Below the pieces are notes generated by a model. It saw only the letters and a list, made by a program, of their open reading frames with translations. It was not told the origin of the DNA and searched no databases. From assembly GCA_025999455.1 (NCBI GenBank), contig AP024683.1, positions 937,501 to 1,001,500 of the forward strand: DNA of 64,000 bases, given 5' to 3'. How positions within the stretch are numbered: position 1 is the stretch's first letter; the number at the start of each line of letters is the position of its first letter. The position numbers were made by a program, and so were the translations under genes. Below, in pieces: positions 1-7,752 of this stretch. The stretch comes from Geminicoccaceae bacterium (lineage in GTDB: Bacteria > Pseudomonadota > Alphaproteobacteria > Geminicoccales > Geminicoccaceae).

Positions 1-471
1 CTCGTGATCGCGGCCACGACGGTGACCGCCTTCATGATCGGTAGCGCCTTCGGCACGGCCCTGGGTGGCGTGCTCGCCGACAAGACCGGCAACCGCCACG
101 GCATCATCGCGACCGGCCTCGGCCTCGCGGCTCTCTTGATCCTCGTGCCGGCGCACACGGACCTGCCGCTGCCGCTCCTCTGGGCGGTCGTCGCGATCGC
201 CGGGGCGCTCCACGGCGCGACCACACCCTCGCGCGATCTGTTGGTGCGCGCCGCGGCCCCGCCCGGCTCCTCCGGCAAGGTCTTCGGCTTCGTCTATTCG
301 GGGCTCGATCTCGGGGCCACGATCGCACCCGCGATCGCCGGCCGGTTGCTCGATGCGGGGGCGCCCGAAGGGCTCTTCTGGCTCGCCGCGATCGCCACCG
401 CCCTTTCGGTCGTGGCCGCGGTCGCCGTGCGGCCGACATCTGCGGTCGGCGCAGCCCGGGTCACTTCCTGA
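1..471 (+). CDS. MFS transporter, C-terminal part (5' end outside window)
   Basis: Open reading frame already running at base 1 and ending at TGA 469-471. The 156 codons hold about five hydrophobic helices, with a short basic/acidic cytoplasmic loop (GGVLADKTGNR) of the kind found between paired helices of major facilitator permeases, and a GxxxG-rich helix with GATIAPAIAG. This fits the second half of a 12-helix inner-membrane MFS transporter. Substrate cannot be judged. The stop overlaps the ATG of the next gene by one base, so the two are probably cotranscribed. Confidence 0.75.
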   Translation, partial: LVIAATTVTAFMIGSAFGTALGGVLADKTGNRHGIIATGLGLAALLILVPAHTDLPLPLLWAVVAIAGALHGATTPSRDLLVRAAAPPGSSGKVFGFVYSGLDLGATIAPAIAGRLLDAGAPEGLFWLAAIATALSVVAAVAVRPTSAVGAARVTS

Positions 472-1655
472 TGCGCGCCGATCGCGCTGCCGGCCTCGCC
501 CCGCTCGCGGCCCTCCTCGCAGCCCTGCTCGCCGGGCCGTCCCGGGCCGCCGAACTGCCGGGCGGTCACGTCTTGCTGCGCGATGCGGTCTCCGACGACG
601 GCCGGATCGTCGCCGCCTTCGCGCCACCCCCGCCGGATCGCTGCGGGACGGTCCGGCTCTTCGAACGCGACGGGGCTCGCTGGACCGCCGTGGCGGAGGC
701 GCCGGGAGCCGCCAAACCGCGGTCCGGCGATTGCCCGCCGATGGTGGGTGTGCTCGCCGGCAACGGCCGGACCGTCGCCCTCTACTTCCCGTGGGACGCT
801 CGCATCGCCGTCCTCGATCGCGACGGCCGGCTCTTGCGCGAGGGCGGCCGCATCGAGCTCCCGGGAGAGCTCGGGAAGCCGTTTCCCCCGGTTGCGCAGA
901 TGGCGGCGGTCGCCCGTGACGGCGCAGCTCTTCTGGTCGGCGCACCGCACCACGCCTGTGTGGTGGCCGTCCCCGAGGACGTCTGCGGCGTCGCCTTCCT
1001 GTTCGTTCGGCAGGGCCGGAGCTGGAAGCTCGACCTGCGGTTTCCGCGGCCGGACGAGGCGTCGCCGACCGAGCGGTTCGGCCGGACGGTGGCCCTCTCG
1101 GGTGACGGTCGGATCGCCGTCGTGGGCGGTCCGGGCTCGTGGGGGCGCGCCGGGCGCCTCTGGGTGTACGAGCGCGCTGCCGACGGCGGCTGGGATCTCC
1201 TGGCGGATCTCGCTTCACCCGTCCCCGACGATCTCGAGTTCGGCACCGAGGTCGCGGTCGACGACAGCGGCGAGACGATCGCCGTCGCCGCCGACCAGAA
1301 GGTCGTTCTGTTCCGTCGTCGGGGCGACGCGTGGCCGCTCGCGGCCCAGGTCTCGAGCACCGATCCCGTCATCGGTACCTTCGGCGGGGCGGTGGCGCTT
1401 TCGGGGACGGGGCGGCTCCTCGTCGTCGGCGCGCCGCGCAGCACTTGCCCCAAGGACCAGACAGGTAGCCGATGCGGAGCCGTGCGTCTTTTCGAGCTCG
1501 TCCCCTCGAATGCGCGCCTCGCGGTCGGTGAGCCGACCGCGCTCGAGCCCGTCGTCTGGTTGCCGCTCGCCGACTTCGGCTGGCGCGTGGCGACCGATGC
1601 GGCCGGCAGGCTCGTCGCCGTCCAGGGCAAGCTCGCCCATCTCTACGTCCGTTGA
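471..1655 (+). CDS. Secreted FG-repeat (integrin-alpha-like beta-propeller) protein
   Basis: 394 residues. It begins with a signal peptide (hydrophobic core about residues 8-22, likely cleavage after SRA near residue 26), so it should be exported to the periplasm or beyond. The body repeats a unit starting with FG and a VA core followed by D/G-rich turns: FGRTVALSGDG, FGTEVAVDDSG, FGGAVALSGTG and FGWRVATDAAG. This is the pattern of FG-GAP type beta-propeller blades. Two Cys pairs (CVVAVPEDVC and CPKDQTGSRC) suggest disulfides. No catalytic motif is seen. The start overlaps the stop of the upstream MFS gene (TGATG). Function unknown; a structural or binding role is an inference. Confidence 0.6.
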   Translation: MRADRAAGLAPLAALLAALLAGPSRAAELPGGHVLLRDAVSDDGRIVAAFAPPPPDRCGTVRLFERDGARWTAVAEAPGAAKPRSGDCPPMVGVLAGNGRTVALYFPWDARIAVLDRDGRLLREGGRIELPGELGKPFPPVAQMAAVARDGAALLVGAPHHACVVAVPEDVCGVAFLFVRQGRSWKLDLRFPRPDEASPTERFGRTVALSGDGRIAVVGGPGSWGRAGRLWVYERAADGGWDLLADLASPVPDDLEFGTEVAVDDSGETIAVAADQKVVLFRRRGDAWPLAAQVSSTDPVIGTFGGAVALSGTGRLLVVGAPRSTCPKDQTGSRCGAVRLFELVPSNARLAVGEPTALEPVVWLPLADFGWRVATDAAGRLVAVQGKLAHLYVR

Positions 1656-1715
1656 CGGTCGTTGCGGTCGGCTCCGCTCGCCGATAGCCTTCTGCGCGAG
1701 AGACGGAGGCGAAAC

Positions 1716-2336
1716 GTGATCGATCTCTACACCGCGGCGACCAGCAACGGGCAGCGCGCCTCGGTCATGCTCGAGGCGACCGGCCTGCCCTATCGGGCAC
1801 ACAAGATCGACTTGGCGACCGGAGCCCAGCGCAACCCGGAATTCTTGAAGCTGAACCCGGCTGGACAGATCCCGGTCATCGTCGACCATGGCGGGCCCGG
1901 CGGGAAGCCGATCACCGTCGCCCAATCCGGGGCGATCGTGCTCTACCTCGCCGAACGGTCCGGGCGCTTCTTGCCGACCGAGCCGGTCCAACGGACCCGG
2001 GTCCTCGAGGCGTTCATGCAGGTCATGACCGACGTGGCGCCGGCGAGCGCGGCGCTCTTCTACATGAGCAAGGCGACCGAGCCGCCGAACCCGGACGTGA
2101 TGGCCTATTGCAAGAGCCGCTTCCTCTCGATGCTCGCGCTCGTCGATCGCCGCCTCTCGCGCCATCCCTGGCTCGCGGGGGAGGAGATTTCGATCGCGGA
2201 TTTCGCCCTCTACCCGACCGTGGCTGCCAGGAAAGCGATCCTCGAGGAAGCGACCGGCCTTTCCGATCTCCGCCGCTGGGCCGAGACCATGGCGCTGCGG
2301 CCCGACGTGGCGCGCGGCATGGCCGTGCCGGGCTGA
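1716..2336 (+). CDS. Glutathione S-transferase family protein
   Basis: 206 residues with a GTG start at 1716, chosen because GGAGG lies at 1705-1709 and the family N-terminus (IDLYTAATSNGQR) follows directly. An in-frame ATG at 1662 would add 18 non-conserved residues. Residues 1-80 form the thioredoxin-like glutathione-binding domain, with the NPAGQIPVIVD cis-proline segment and QSGAIVLYLAE. Residues 90-200 form the helical domain, with the conserved ISIADFALYP N-capping box. The N-terminal TSNGQR pattern resembles YfcG/Ure2-like (nu-class) GSTs, which act as disulfide-bond reductases on glutathione. Cytoplasmic. It stands between a secreted protein gene and a MOSC gene; no functional link is evident. 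Confidence 0.85.
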   Translation: MIDLYTAATSNGQRASVMLEATGLPYRAHKIDLATGAQRNPEFLKLNPAGQIPVIVDHGGPGGKPITVAQSGAIVLYLAERSGRFLPTEPVQRTRVLEAFMQVMTDVAPASAALFYMSKATEPPNPDVMAYCKSRFLSMLALVDRRLSRHPWLAGEEISIADFALYPTVAARKAILEEATGLSDLRRWAETMALRPDVARGMAVPG

Positions 2337-2347
2337 TCGTCCCCGCT

Positions 2348-2364
2348 GTCCACAGCCTGTGGAC
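2348..2364. repeat. 17-bp palindrome with DnaA-box-like arms
   Basis: Perfect 8-bp inverted repeat GTCCACAG / CTGTGGAC around a single C, in the 57-base gap between the GST and MOSC genes. Each arm contains TCCACA, the core of the DnaA box TTATCCACA. A one-base loop makes an RNA hairpin unlikely to be stable at the tip, so a protein-binding site (operator or DnaA pair) is as likely as a terminator. Confidence 0.45.
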
Positions 2365-2393
2365 CGCTCGTTCGGGAAAAGCTGGAAAGGTCG

Positions 2394-3263
2394 GTGGATC
2401 AAAGCGTTGCGGACGGGGAGTTGGAGTCCGGTCGAAGTCCGTCCGGAACGATCGCCGAGCTTTTCTGCTACCCCCTAAAAGGTGCCCGAGGGATCCGGCT
2501 CGCCGAGGCCGAGCTCGGCCCGATGGGTCTCGCGCAGGATCGGCGCTGGATGCTCGTGCGGCCGGACGGCCGCTTCCTCACCCAGCGCGAGGAGCCGCAG
2601 CTCGCCCGCCTGGTCCCGCGCCTCGAGCCGGACCGGCTGGTTCTGAGCTTCGAAGGAGCCGAGCTCGCCCTGCCGCTCGACGACCGGGGTGCGTCCATCG
2701 AGGTCGTCGTCTGGGCCGATCGCATCGAAGCACGGGCTCCCGACCCGGAAGCCGACGGTCTCCTGTCGCGGTGGCTCGGCCGCCCCGTCCGGGTCGTCCG
2801 GTTCCCCGACACGGCCCACCGGCCTTGTGATCCGGCCTTCACACCTGCCGGTGCCCGGACCGCGTTCAGCGACGGCTTCCCGCTGCTCGTCACCTCGGCG
2901 ACGTCCCTCGCGGCGTTGAACGCGGTGATCACCGCACGCGGTGGGTCGGCCGTGCCCATGGCGCGCTTTCGGCCGAACGTCGTGCTCGACGGTCTGACCG
3001 CTTGGGCCGAGGATCGAACCCGAGGGCTCGTGCTCGCGAGCGGTGCCTCGCTCCTCCTCGTCAAGCCCTGTGCGCGCTGCATCGTCACGACGACCGATCA
3101 GGAGACCGGCGAGCGGCTCGGCACCGAGCCGATCCGAAGCCTTCAGTCCCTCGACCGGGACCTCGCGGGTGAGGGCCCGTGCTTCGGGTGGAACGCCGTT
3201 CCGCGCTTGCCCGTGGGGCCGATCCGGCTCCGGGTCGGTGACCCGGTCGCGCTCGCGGCGTGA
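2394..3263 (+). CDS. MOSC domain-containing protein (YcbX/mARC-like)
   Basis: 289 residues with a GTG start. The N-terminal beta-barrel domain (about residues 18-120: ELFCYPLKGARGIRL, GLAQDRRWMLV, FLTQRE) is followed by the MOSC fold (about 145-285: FSDGFPLLVTSATSL, RFRPNVVLDG, and KPCARCIVTTTDQETG containing the conserved Cys that ligates molybdenum in mARC/YcbX proteins). Such proteins reduce N-hydroxylated compounds using a molybdenum cofactor. Length is usual for the family. A weak purine-rich stretch at 2384-2390 may be the ribosome site. Cytosolic; substrate and redox partner unknown. Confidence 0.85.
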   Translation: MDQSVADGELESGRSPSGTIAELFCYPLKGARGIRLAEAELGPMGLAQDRRWMLVRPDGRFLTQREEPQLARLVPRLEPDRLVLSFEGAELALPLDDRGASIEVVVWADRIEARAPDPEADGLLSRWLGRPVRVVRFPDTAHRPCDPAFTPAGARTAFSDGFPLLVTSATSLAALNAVITARGGSAVPMARFRPNVVLDGLTAWAEDRTRGLVLASGASLLLVKPCARCIVTTTDQETGERLGTEPIRSLQSLDRDLAGEGPCFGWNAVPRLPVGPIRLRVGDPVALAA

Positions 3264-3344
3264 TCGTCCACCCCCTGCCGGATCGGCCGGGCCGTGCTTA
3301 TCTTCGTGCACGGTTCGCGAGCCCGATCGAGGAGGAACCGGTCG

Positions 3345-3611
3345 ATGCCGCTCTACACCTACACCTGCGCGACCCACGGCGAGTTCAAGGCCTGGGGCAA
3401 GATGAGCGAGTCCGACGCGCCCATGCCGTGCCCCACCTGTTCGACCGCTTCGCCGCGGGCGCTCGCCCGGCCGATGGTCGCCAAGGGCGCCAGCGAGGGA
3501 GGTGGGTCGGACGAGTTCGGCTGCGGCATGGAAGGCTGCGGGATGGGTGCTTGCGGGATGGAGAGCGGCAGCGAGGGCGGCCACGTCTGCGGCGCCGGCT
3601 GCGTACATTGA
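3345..3611 (+). CDS. FmdB-like zinc-ribbon protein with Cys/Gly/Met-rich tail
   Basis: 88 residues. Start ATG 3345 is set by GGAGG at 3331-3335 and by the family N-terminus MPLYTYTC. The first knuckle is C8-A-T-H11 rather than CxxC; the second is C29-P-T-C32, giving a short FmdB-type regulatory zinc ribbon. The C-terminus departs from the family: a run of GCGM-type units ends in CGAGCVH and adds five Cys within about 30 residues. FmdB-like proteins are of uncertain function (named for a formamidase regulator). The tail could bind metal; that is inference. It lies convergent to thpR, with only 10 bases between the stops. Confidence 0.7.
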   Translation: MPLYTYTCATHGEFKAWGKMSESDAPMPCPTCSTASPRALARPMVAKGASEGGGSDEFGCGMEGCGMGACGMESGSEGGHVCGAGCVH

Positions 3612-3621
3612 GCGATCGCGC

Positions 3622-4182
3622 TCAGGCCCGTTCCATCACACCGGCGACGAAGTCGTAGCTCGCCTCGAGCGTGTGTTCGGCCCCTTCCGGCCGGAGCACG
3701 CTCGAATAGAGGTGGAAGTGCGAGACCGGGAAGGGGCGGGTGCGGAACAGGGATCGGCCCCGGATCCAGCTCCCCAGGCGATCGGGTGGCGGGGGGAACC
3801 GGAACCGCCCGATCGTCACGTGCGGACGGAAGTTGCGCTTCTCCTCCGGCACGCCGGCTTCCCGCACCACCCGATCGATGCGGCGCTTCAAGGGCATGAG
3901 CGGCTCGGCGTCCTCCACCCCGACCCAGAGCGTGTGCGGCTCGCCGCGCGGTGGGAAGAGGCCGAGCCCCGAAAGCGCGAGATCGAAGGGAGGGACGCGG
4001 ATCGAGGCGAGCATCTCGCCCAACTCCCAGAAGGTCTCGTTGTCGACCTCGCCCACGAACCTGAGCGTCAGATGGTAATCCTCGGGGTCGGTCCAGCGGG
4101 CGCCGGGCAGGCCGGTCGACAGCCGTTCGAGGTCGATCGTGACCTCTTCCGGCATGCGCAGGGCGATGAAGAGCCGGGGCAT
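3622..4182 (-). CDS. thpR: RNA 2',3'-cyclic phosphodiesterase
   Basis: 186 residues, the usual size of the LigT/ThpR branch of 2H phosphoesterases. Both catalytic HxTx motifs are present: HLTL (37-40) followed by RFVGEV, and HVTI (121-124) followed by GRFR. The N-terminal RLFIALRMPEEV is also typical. The enzyme opens 2',3'-cyclic phosphates on RNA ends to 2'-phosphates and can ligate tRNA halves in vitro. A GGGAGGG ribosome site precedes the ATG. Single gene, divergent from the yfgM-like/bamB/der operon. Confidence 0.9.
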   Translation of the reverse strand: MPRLFIALRMPEEVTIDLERLSTGLPGARWTDPEDYHLTLRFVGEVDNETFWELGEMLASIRVPPFDLALSGLGLFPPRGEPHTLWVGVEDAEPLMPLKRRIDRVVREAGVPEEKRNFRPHVTIGRFRFPPPPDRLGSWIRGRSLFRTRPFPVSHFHLYSSVLRPEGAEHTLEASYDFVAGVMERA

Positions 4183-4316
4183 GAAGGCCCTCCCGTGCAG
4201 GTCCGTCCGGAAGGCTAGAGGAGCCGGGCGAGCTTGCCAAATCCGAGATGCTCTCTTAGAGCCGGCCGGGTCCGCGAGCCCCGTCCCAGGGCCCTTGCGC
4301 AGCCGAGGCCGACCGT

Positions 4317-4979
4317 TTGAAGTCCGACGAGTTCATCCGCGAAGTCGACGAGGAACTGCAGCGCGAAAAGCTCGCGGAGCTCGCTAAGCGCTACGGTTGG
4401 ATCGCGGTGACCGCAGCGGTGGGCCTGGTGCTCGCGACCGCGGCTTGGGTCGGCTGGCAGCGCTGGGACGAACATCGCCGGAACGCGGAAGCGGAGCGGT
4501 TCGCTTCGGTCGAGGGGCTCGTGGCCCCCGCGGGCCCCGAGACGGTCTCCGCGCTGTTGGACTTCGCGCGCGAGGCGAGCCCGGGCTTCGCCGCCCTCGC
4601 GCGCCTTCGCGCGGCGGGTCGCGCCGAGGACGAGCGGGCCGCCCTCGAGGCGCTCGATGCGGTCGCCGCCGATCCGAAAGCCGATCCGCTCCTGAAGGAT
4701 GCCGCGCGATTGATGGCGGCCGCCCGGCGGCTCGATCGCGACGACCCCGCCACCGTCGCCCGCAGCCTGGAGCCCCTCGCCGGCGACGGCGGCCCTTGGC
4801 GCCACGTCGCTCGCCAGTTGCTCGCCGCGGCCCAGCTCAAAGCGGGCGCCCGAGAGGACGCGATCGCCTCGCTGCGGCGGATCGTCGAGGATGCCGAAGC
4901 ACCGGCGACGCTCCGCAACCGGGCGGCCGAGTTGCTGGACGCGCTGGGCGCGCCGCTGCCCGCGAGGTCGACATCGTGA
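4317..4979 (+). CDS. YfgM-like membrane-anchored TPR protein
   Basis: 220 residues with a TTG start. An N-terminal cytoplasmic stretch rich in charge (DEFIREVDEELQREKL) leads to one transmembrane helix at about 27-46, then a periplasmic alpha-helical, Ala/Leu-rich domain resembling degenerate TPR repeats. Both the topology and the position immediately before bamB and der match YfgM (DUF2659/TPR_21 family). In other bacteria that protein is an ancillary factor of the Sec translocon and periplasmic chaperone network. Its stop overlaps the GTG of bamB (GTGA at 4976-4979), indicating translational coupling. Sequence conservation is low, so the assignment rests on topology and synteny. Confidence 0.7.
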   Translation: MKSDEFIREVDEELQREKLAELAKRYGWIAVTAAVGLVLATAAWVGWQRWDEHRRNAEAERFASVEGLVAPAGPETVSALLDFAREASPGFAALARLRAAGRAEDERAALEALDAVAADPKADPLLKDAARLMAAARRLDRDDPATVARSLEPLAGDGGPWRHVARQLLAAAQLKAGAREDAIASLRRIVEDAEAPATLRNRAAELLDALGAPLPARSTS

Positions 4980-6295
4980 GACGACGATCGTTCGTGGTGG
5001 TGCTGGGCGGGGCTCTCGCCGGCTGCGGCCGAGGCGCGTGGTTCGGGGAGCGCGAAGACCCGCCGCTCGAAGGGCGCCGGATCCCGGTTCTCCTGGCTGG
5101 CCAGGGGACCGCTGCCGACCCGCGCCTCGCCGAGCTCCAGGTCCGCCTGCCGCCGCCCGTTCTCAACCCCGATTGGCCGCTGTACGGCGGTGAGGTCGGC
5201 AACGCGCCGGGCCATCCCGCCGGACCCGCGACGGCGACGCTCGCTTGGCGTGTCTCGATCGGGACGGGCGCGGGCGGCTCGGCGCGGCTGTTGGGTCCGC
5301 CGGTGGTGGCCGGCGGCGTGGTCTACGCCGTCGACGGCGCCGCCACGGTCGCGGCGATCGCTGCCGGCGACGGGCGCCGGCTCTGGACCTGGCGCTCGCG
5401 GGAGAGCCGGCTCGACGACCGGGTTTCGGGCGGTGCGGTCGGCTTCGCCGACGGCGTCCTCTACGCGACCCTGGCGCACGGCGAAGTCGTGGCTCTGCCG
5501 GCCGGTGGCGGCGACCCGATCTGGCGCGTGAGCCTGCGCGCACCCTTGCGCACGGCCCCCACCGTCGCTCGCGGCATCGTGCTGGTCCGCACGGCCGACA
5601 ACCAGCTCGTCGCGCTCGACGCCGCTACCGGCCAGCTCCGCTGGCGGCACGCCGGGACCGTCGAGACCGCGGCGCTTCTGGGCGGGGCGCCGCCCGCGGT
5701 GCGCGGCGGCACGGTCGTGGTGGCGTACGCCTCGGGTGAGGTCGCGGCCCTGGCCCTCGACACCGGGCGGCCGCTCTGGACCGATGTCGTCGCGCGGCCG
5801 CGTCGGACCCTGGCGCTCGGCACGATCCTCGACATCACGGGCGCCCCGGTCATCGACCGGGACCGGGTGATCGTCGCCGGCAACGGCGGGGAGACCGTCG
5901 CCTTCGACACGAGCCGCGGCGAACGGATCTGGGAGCTTCCGGTAGGCTCCTCCAACACGCCCTGGGTGGCGGGCGAGTTCATTTTCCTGCTCTCCGAGCA
6001 GGGTGAGCTTCTCTGCCTCCTGCGCCAGGGTGGGCGGGTCCGTTGGGTGAGCCGGCTCGACGGCGAGGCCGCGGCCGGCGGGGCGCGCGAACGGCTCGTC
6101 TGGGCCGGCCCGACGCTCGCCGGCGGACAGCTCTGGCTCGCCGGTTCGAACGGCGAGCTCGTGTCGGTCGCGCCGGAGAGCGGTGCCGTCACGAGCCGCA
6201 CCCGGCTCGGGTCGCGCGCGAGCCAACCACCGATCGCCGCGGGCGGAACCCTCTACCTCTTGACCGACTCCGCCGAGCTCTTCGCCTTCCGCTGA
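4976..6295 (+). CDS. bamB: Outer membrane assembly lipoprotein BamB
   Basis: 439 residues from GTG 4976, which overlaps the upstream stop. The N-terminus (MRRRSFVVVLGGALAGC) is a lipoprotein signal peptide with an LAGC lipobox, so the mature protein is lipidated. The rest is a PQQ-like beta-propeller with repeated GVVYAVDGAATVAAI, DGVLYATLAHGEVVAL and NQLVALDAATGQLRW blades, each ending in an aromatic strand. BamB is the scaffold lipoprotein of the BAM complex, which inserts porins into the outer membrane. Position between the yfgM-like gene and der is the classic context. A frame open upstream to 4397 is antisense-like extension, not coding. Confidence 0.9.
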   Translation: MRRRSFVVVLGGALAGCGRGAWFGEREDPPLEGRRIPVLLAGQGTAADPRLAELQVRLPPPVLNPDWPLYGGEVGNAPGHPAGPATATLAWRVSIGTGAGGSARLLGPPVVAGGVVYAVDGAATVAAIAAGDGRRLWTWRSRESRLDDRVSGGAVGFADGVLYATLAHGEVVALPAGGGDPIWRVSLRAPLRTAPTVARGIVLVRTADNQLVALDAATGQLRWRHAGTVETAALLGGAPPAVRGGTVVVAYASGEVAALALDTGRPLWTDVVARPRRTLALGTILDITGAPVIDRDRVIVAGNGGETVAFDTSRGERIWELPVGSSNTPWVAGEFIFLLSEQGELLCLLRQGGRVRWVSRLDGEAAAGGARERLVWAGPTLAGGQLWLAGSNGELVSVAPESGAVTSRTRLGSRASQPPIAAGGTLYLLTDSAELFAFR

Positions 6296-6300
6296 GCCGG

Positions 6301-6323
6301 ATGGACCCCCACATGGGGGCCAT
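6301..6323 (+). other. Hairpin covering the der initiation region
   Basis: ATGG-(A)-CCCCC-ACAT-GGGGG-CCAT forms a 9-bp stem with one bulged A (6305) and a 4-base loop. Three in-frame ATG codons (6301, 6313, 6322) fall in the left arm, the loop and the right arm, so folding would hide all of them. Whether it controls translation is inference. Confidence 0.4.
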
Positions 6324-7752
6324 GCGCACCGTCGCGATCCTCGGCCGACCGAACGTCGGCAAATCGACCCTCTTCAACCGCCTCGTCGGCCGCAGGCGGG
6401 CGCTCGTCCACGACACGCCGGGTGTCACGCGCGATCGCATCGAAGGGAACGGCCGCCTCCACGATCTCCGCTTCCGCGTCATCGACACCGCCGGCATCGA
6501 GCTGGGCGCGCCCGAGGAGAGCCTTCCGGCGCGGCTGGCGCGGCTCTCCTTGCAAGGTCTCGACGAGGCCGATGTGGGCCTCTTCCTGATCGATGCGCGG
6601 GCAGGGGTGACCGCACTCGACCGCGAGATCGCCGAGCTTCTGCGGCGTCAAGCGAAGCCCGTGCTCCTGGTCGCCAACAAATGCGAGGGGCGGGCCGGCG
6701 GTCTCGGCCTCGTCGAGGCCTTCGAGTTGGGCCTCGGCGAGCCGATCGCGATCTCGGCCGAACACGGTGAGGGGCTCGTCGAGCTCGCCGACGCATTGCG
6801 GCCGCTCCTGAGCGAGCCCGGAACCGAGGCGGCGATCGAGGCGGGCGAGCCACGGCCGGCCGAGGCTCCGAAAGCCGGGTCCGAAGCGTCCGGAGAAACC
6901 CTCGAAGAGGGGGCGGAAGAGGAGGTTCGCGGCCCGCTCCGTCTCGCCGTCGTCGGTCGGCCCAACGTCGGAAAATCGTCGCTCGTCAACGCCTTGTTGA
7001 AGAGCGAGCGGCTCCTCACCGGTCCCGAGCCCGGTCTCACCCGCGATGCCGTGCGGATCGCCTGGGAATGGCAAGGCCGGGCGATCGAGCTCGTCGACAC
7101 TGCGGGGCTGCGCAAGAAGGCGCGGATCGAGGCGCCGCTCGAAAAGCTTTCGGTGTCGGCCACGATCCGAGCGATCCGCGAGGCGCACGTGGTGCTGTTG
7201 CTGCTCGACGCCGAACGGCCGCTCGAGCATCAGGACGCCACGATCGCCGAACGCGCGATCGAGGAGGGCAAGGCGCTCGTGCTCGCGGTCAACAAATGGG
7301 ACCTCGTGCACGAGCCGCAGGCCTTCCTGACGGAATTGCGGGAGCGGATCGCCGAGCGGCTCGACGAGCTCAAGGGGATCCGGCCGATCCCGATTTCGGC
7401 CAAGACGGGACGGAACCTCGACCGCCTGTTGCCGGCCGTGGTCGAGGCTCATCGGCGCTGGTCGACGCGCGTGCCGACCGGGAAGCTCAACCGGTGCTTG
7501 CAGGCGATGCTGGAGGCTCACCCGCCACCGATGGTTGACAAGAAGCGGGTCAAGCTCCGTTACGTGACCCAGGTGGCGACGCGCCCGCCGACGTTCGCTC
7601 TGTTCGGCAATCGGCCGGCGGAGCACTTGCCCAAGAGCTATCTCCGCTACCTCGCCAACGGCCTCCGTGAAGCCTTCGATCTCGAAGGCACGGTGCTCCG
7701 GTTCCACATCCGTGCCTCGGAAAATCCCTACGCGGAGGAACGCGCGGGCTGA
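6301..7752 (+). CDS. der: Ribosome biogenesis GTPase Der (EngA)
   Basis: 483 residues when counted from ATG 6301. ATG 6313 and 6322 are also possible; 6322 would give the more usual short N-terminus MRTVAILGRP. Two tandem G domains each begin with GRPNVGKS (residues about 14-21 and 219-226), with DTPG/DTAG switch II and NKCE/NKWD base-recognition motifs. An acidic linker rich in Glu/Ala (about 178-212) separates them. The C-terminal KH-like domain (from about 400, with KLRYVTQVATRPPTF) is complete. Der binds the 50S subunit late in assembly and is essential. It follows bamB by 5 bases and overlaps the end of the opposite-strand SDR gene by 25 bases. Confidence 0.95.
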   Translation: MDPHMGAMRTVAILGRPNVGKSTLFNRLVGRRRALVHDTPGVTRDRIEGNGRLHDLRFRVIDTAGIELGAPEESLPARLARLSLQGLDEADVGLFLIDARAGVTALDREIAELLRRQAKPVLLVANKCEGRAGGLGLVEAFELGLGEPIAISAEHGEGLVELADALRPLLSEPGTEAAIEAGEPRPAEAPKAGSEASGETLEEGAEEEVRGPLRLAVVGRPNVGKSSLVNALLKSERLLTGPEPGLTRDAVRIAWEWQGRAIELVDTAGLRKKARIEAPLEKLSVSATIRAIREAHVVLLLLDAERPLEHQDATIAERAIEEGKALVLAVNKWDLVHEPQAFLTELRERIAERLDELKGIRPIPISAKTGRNLDRLLPAVVEAHRRWSTRVPTGKLNRCLQAMLEAHPPPMVDKKRVKLRYVTQVATRPPTFALFGNRPAEHLPKSYLRYLANGLREAFDLEGTVLRFHIRASENPYAEERAG

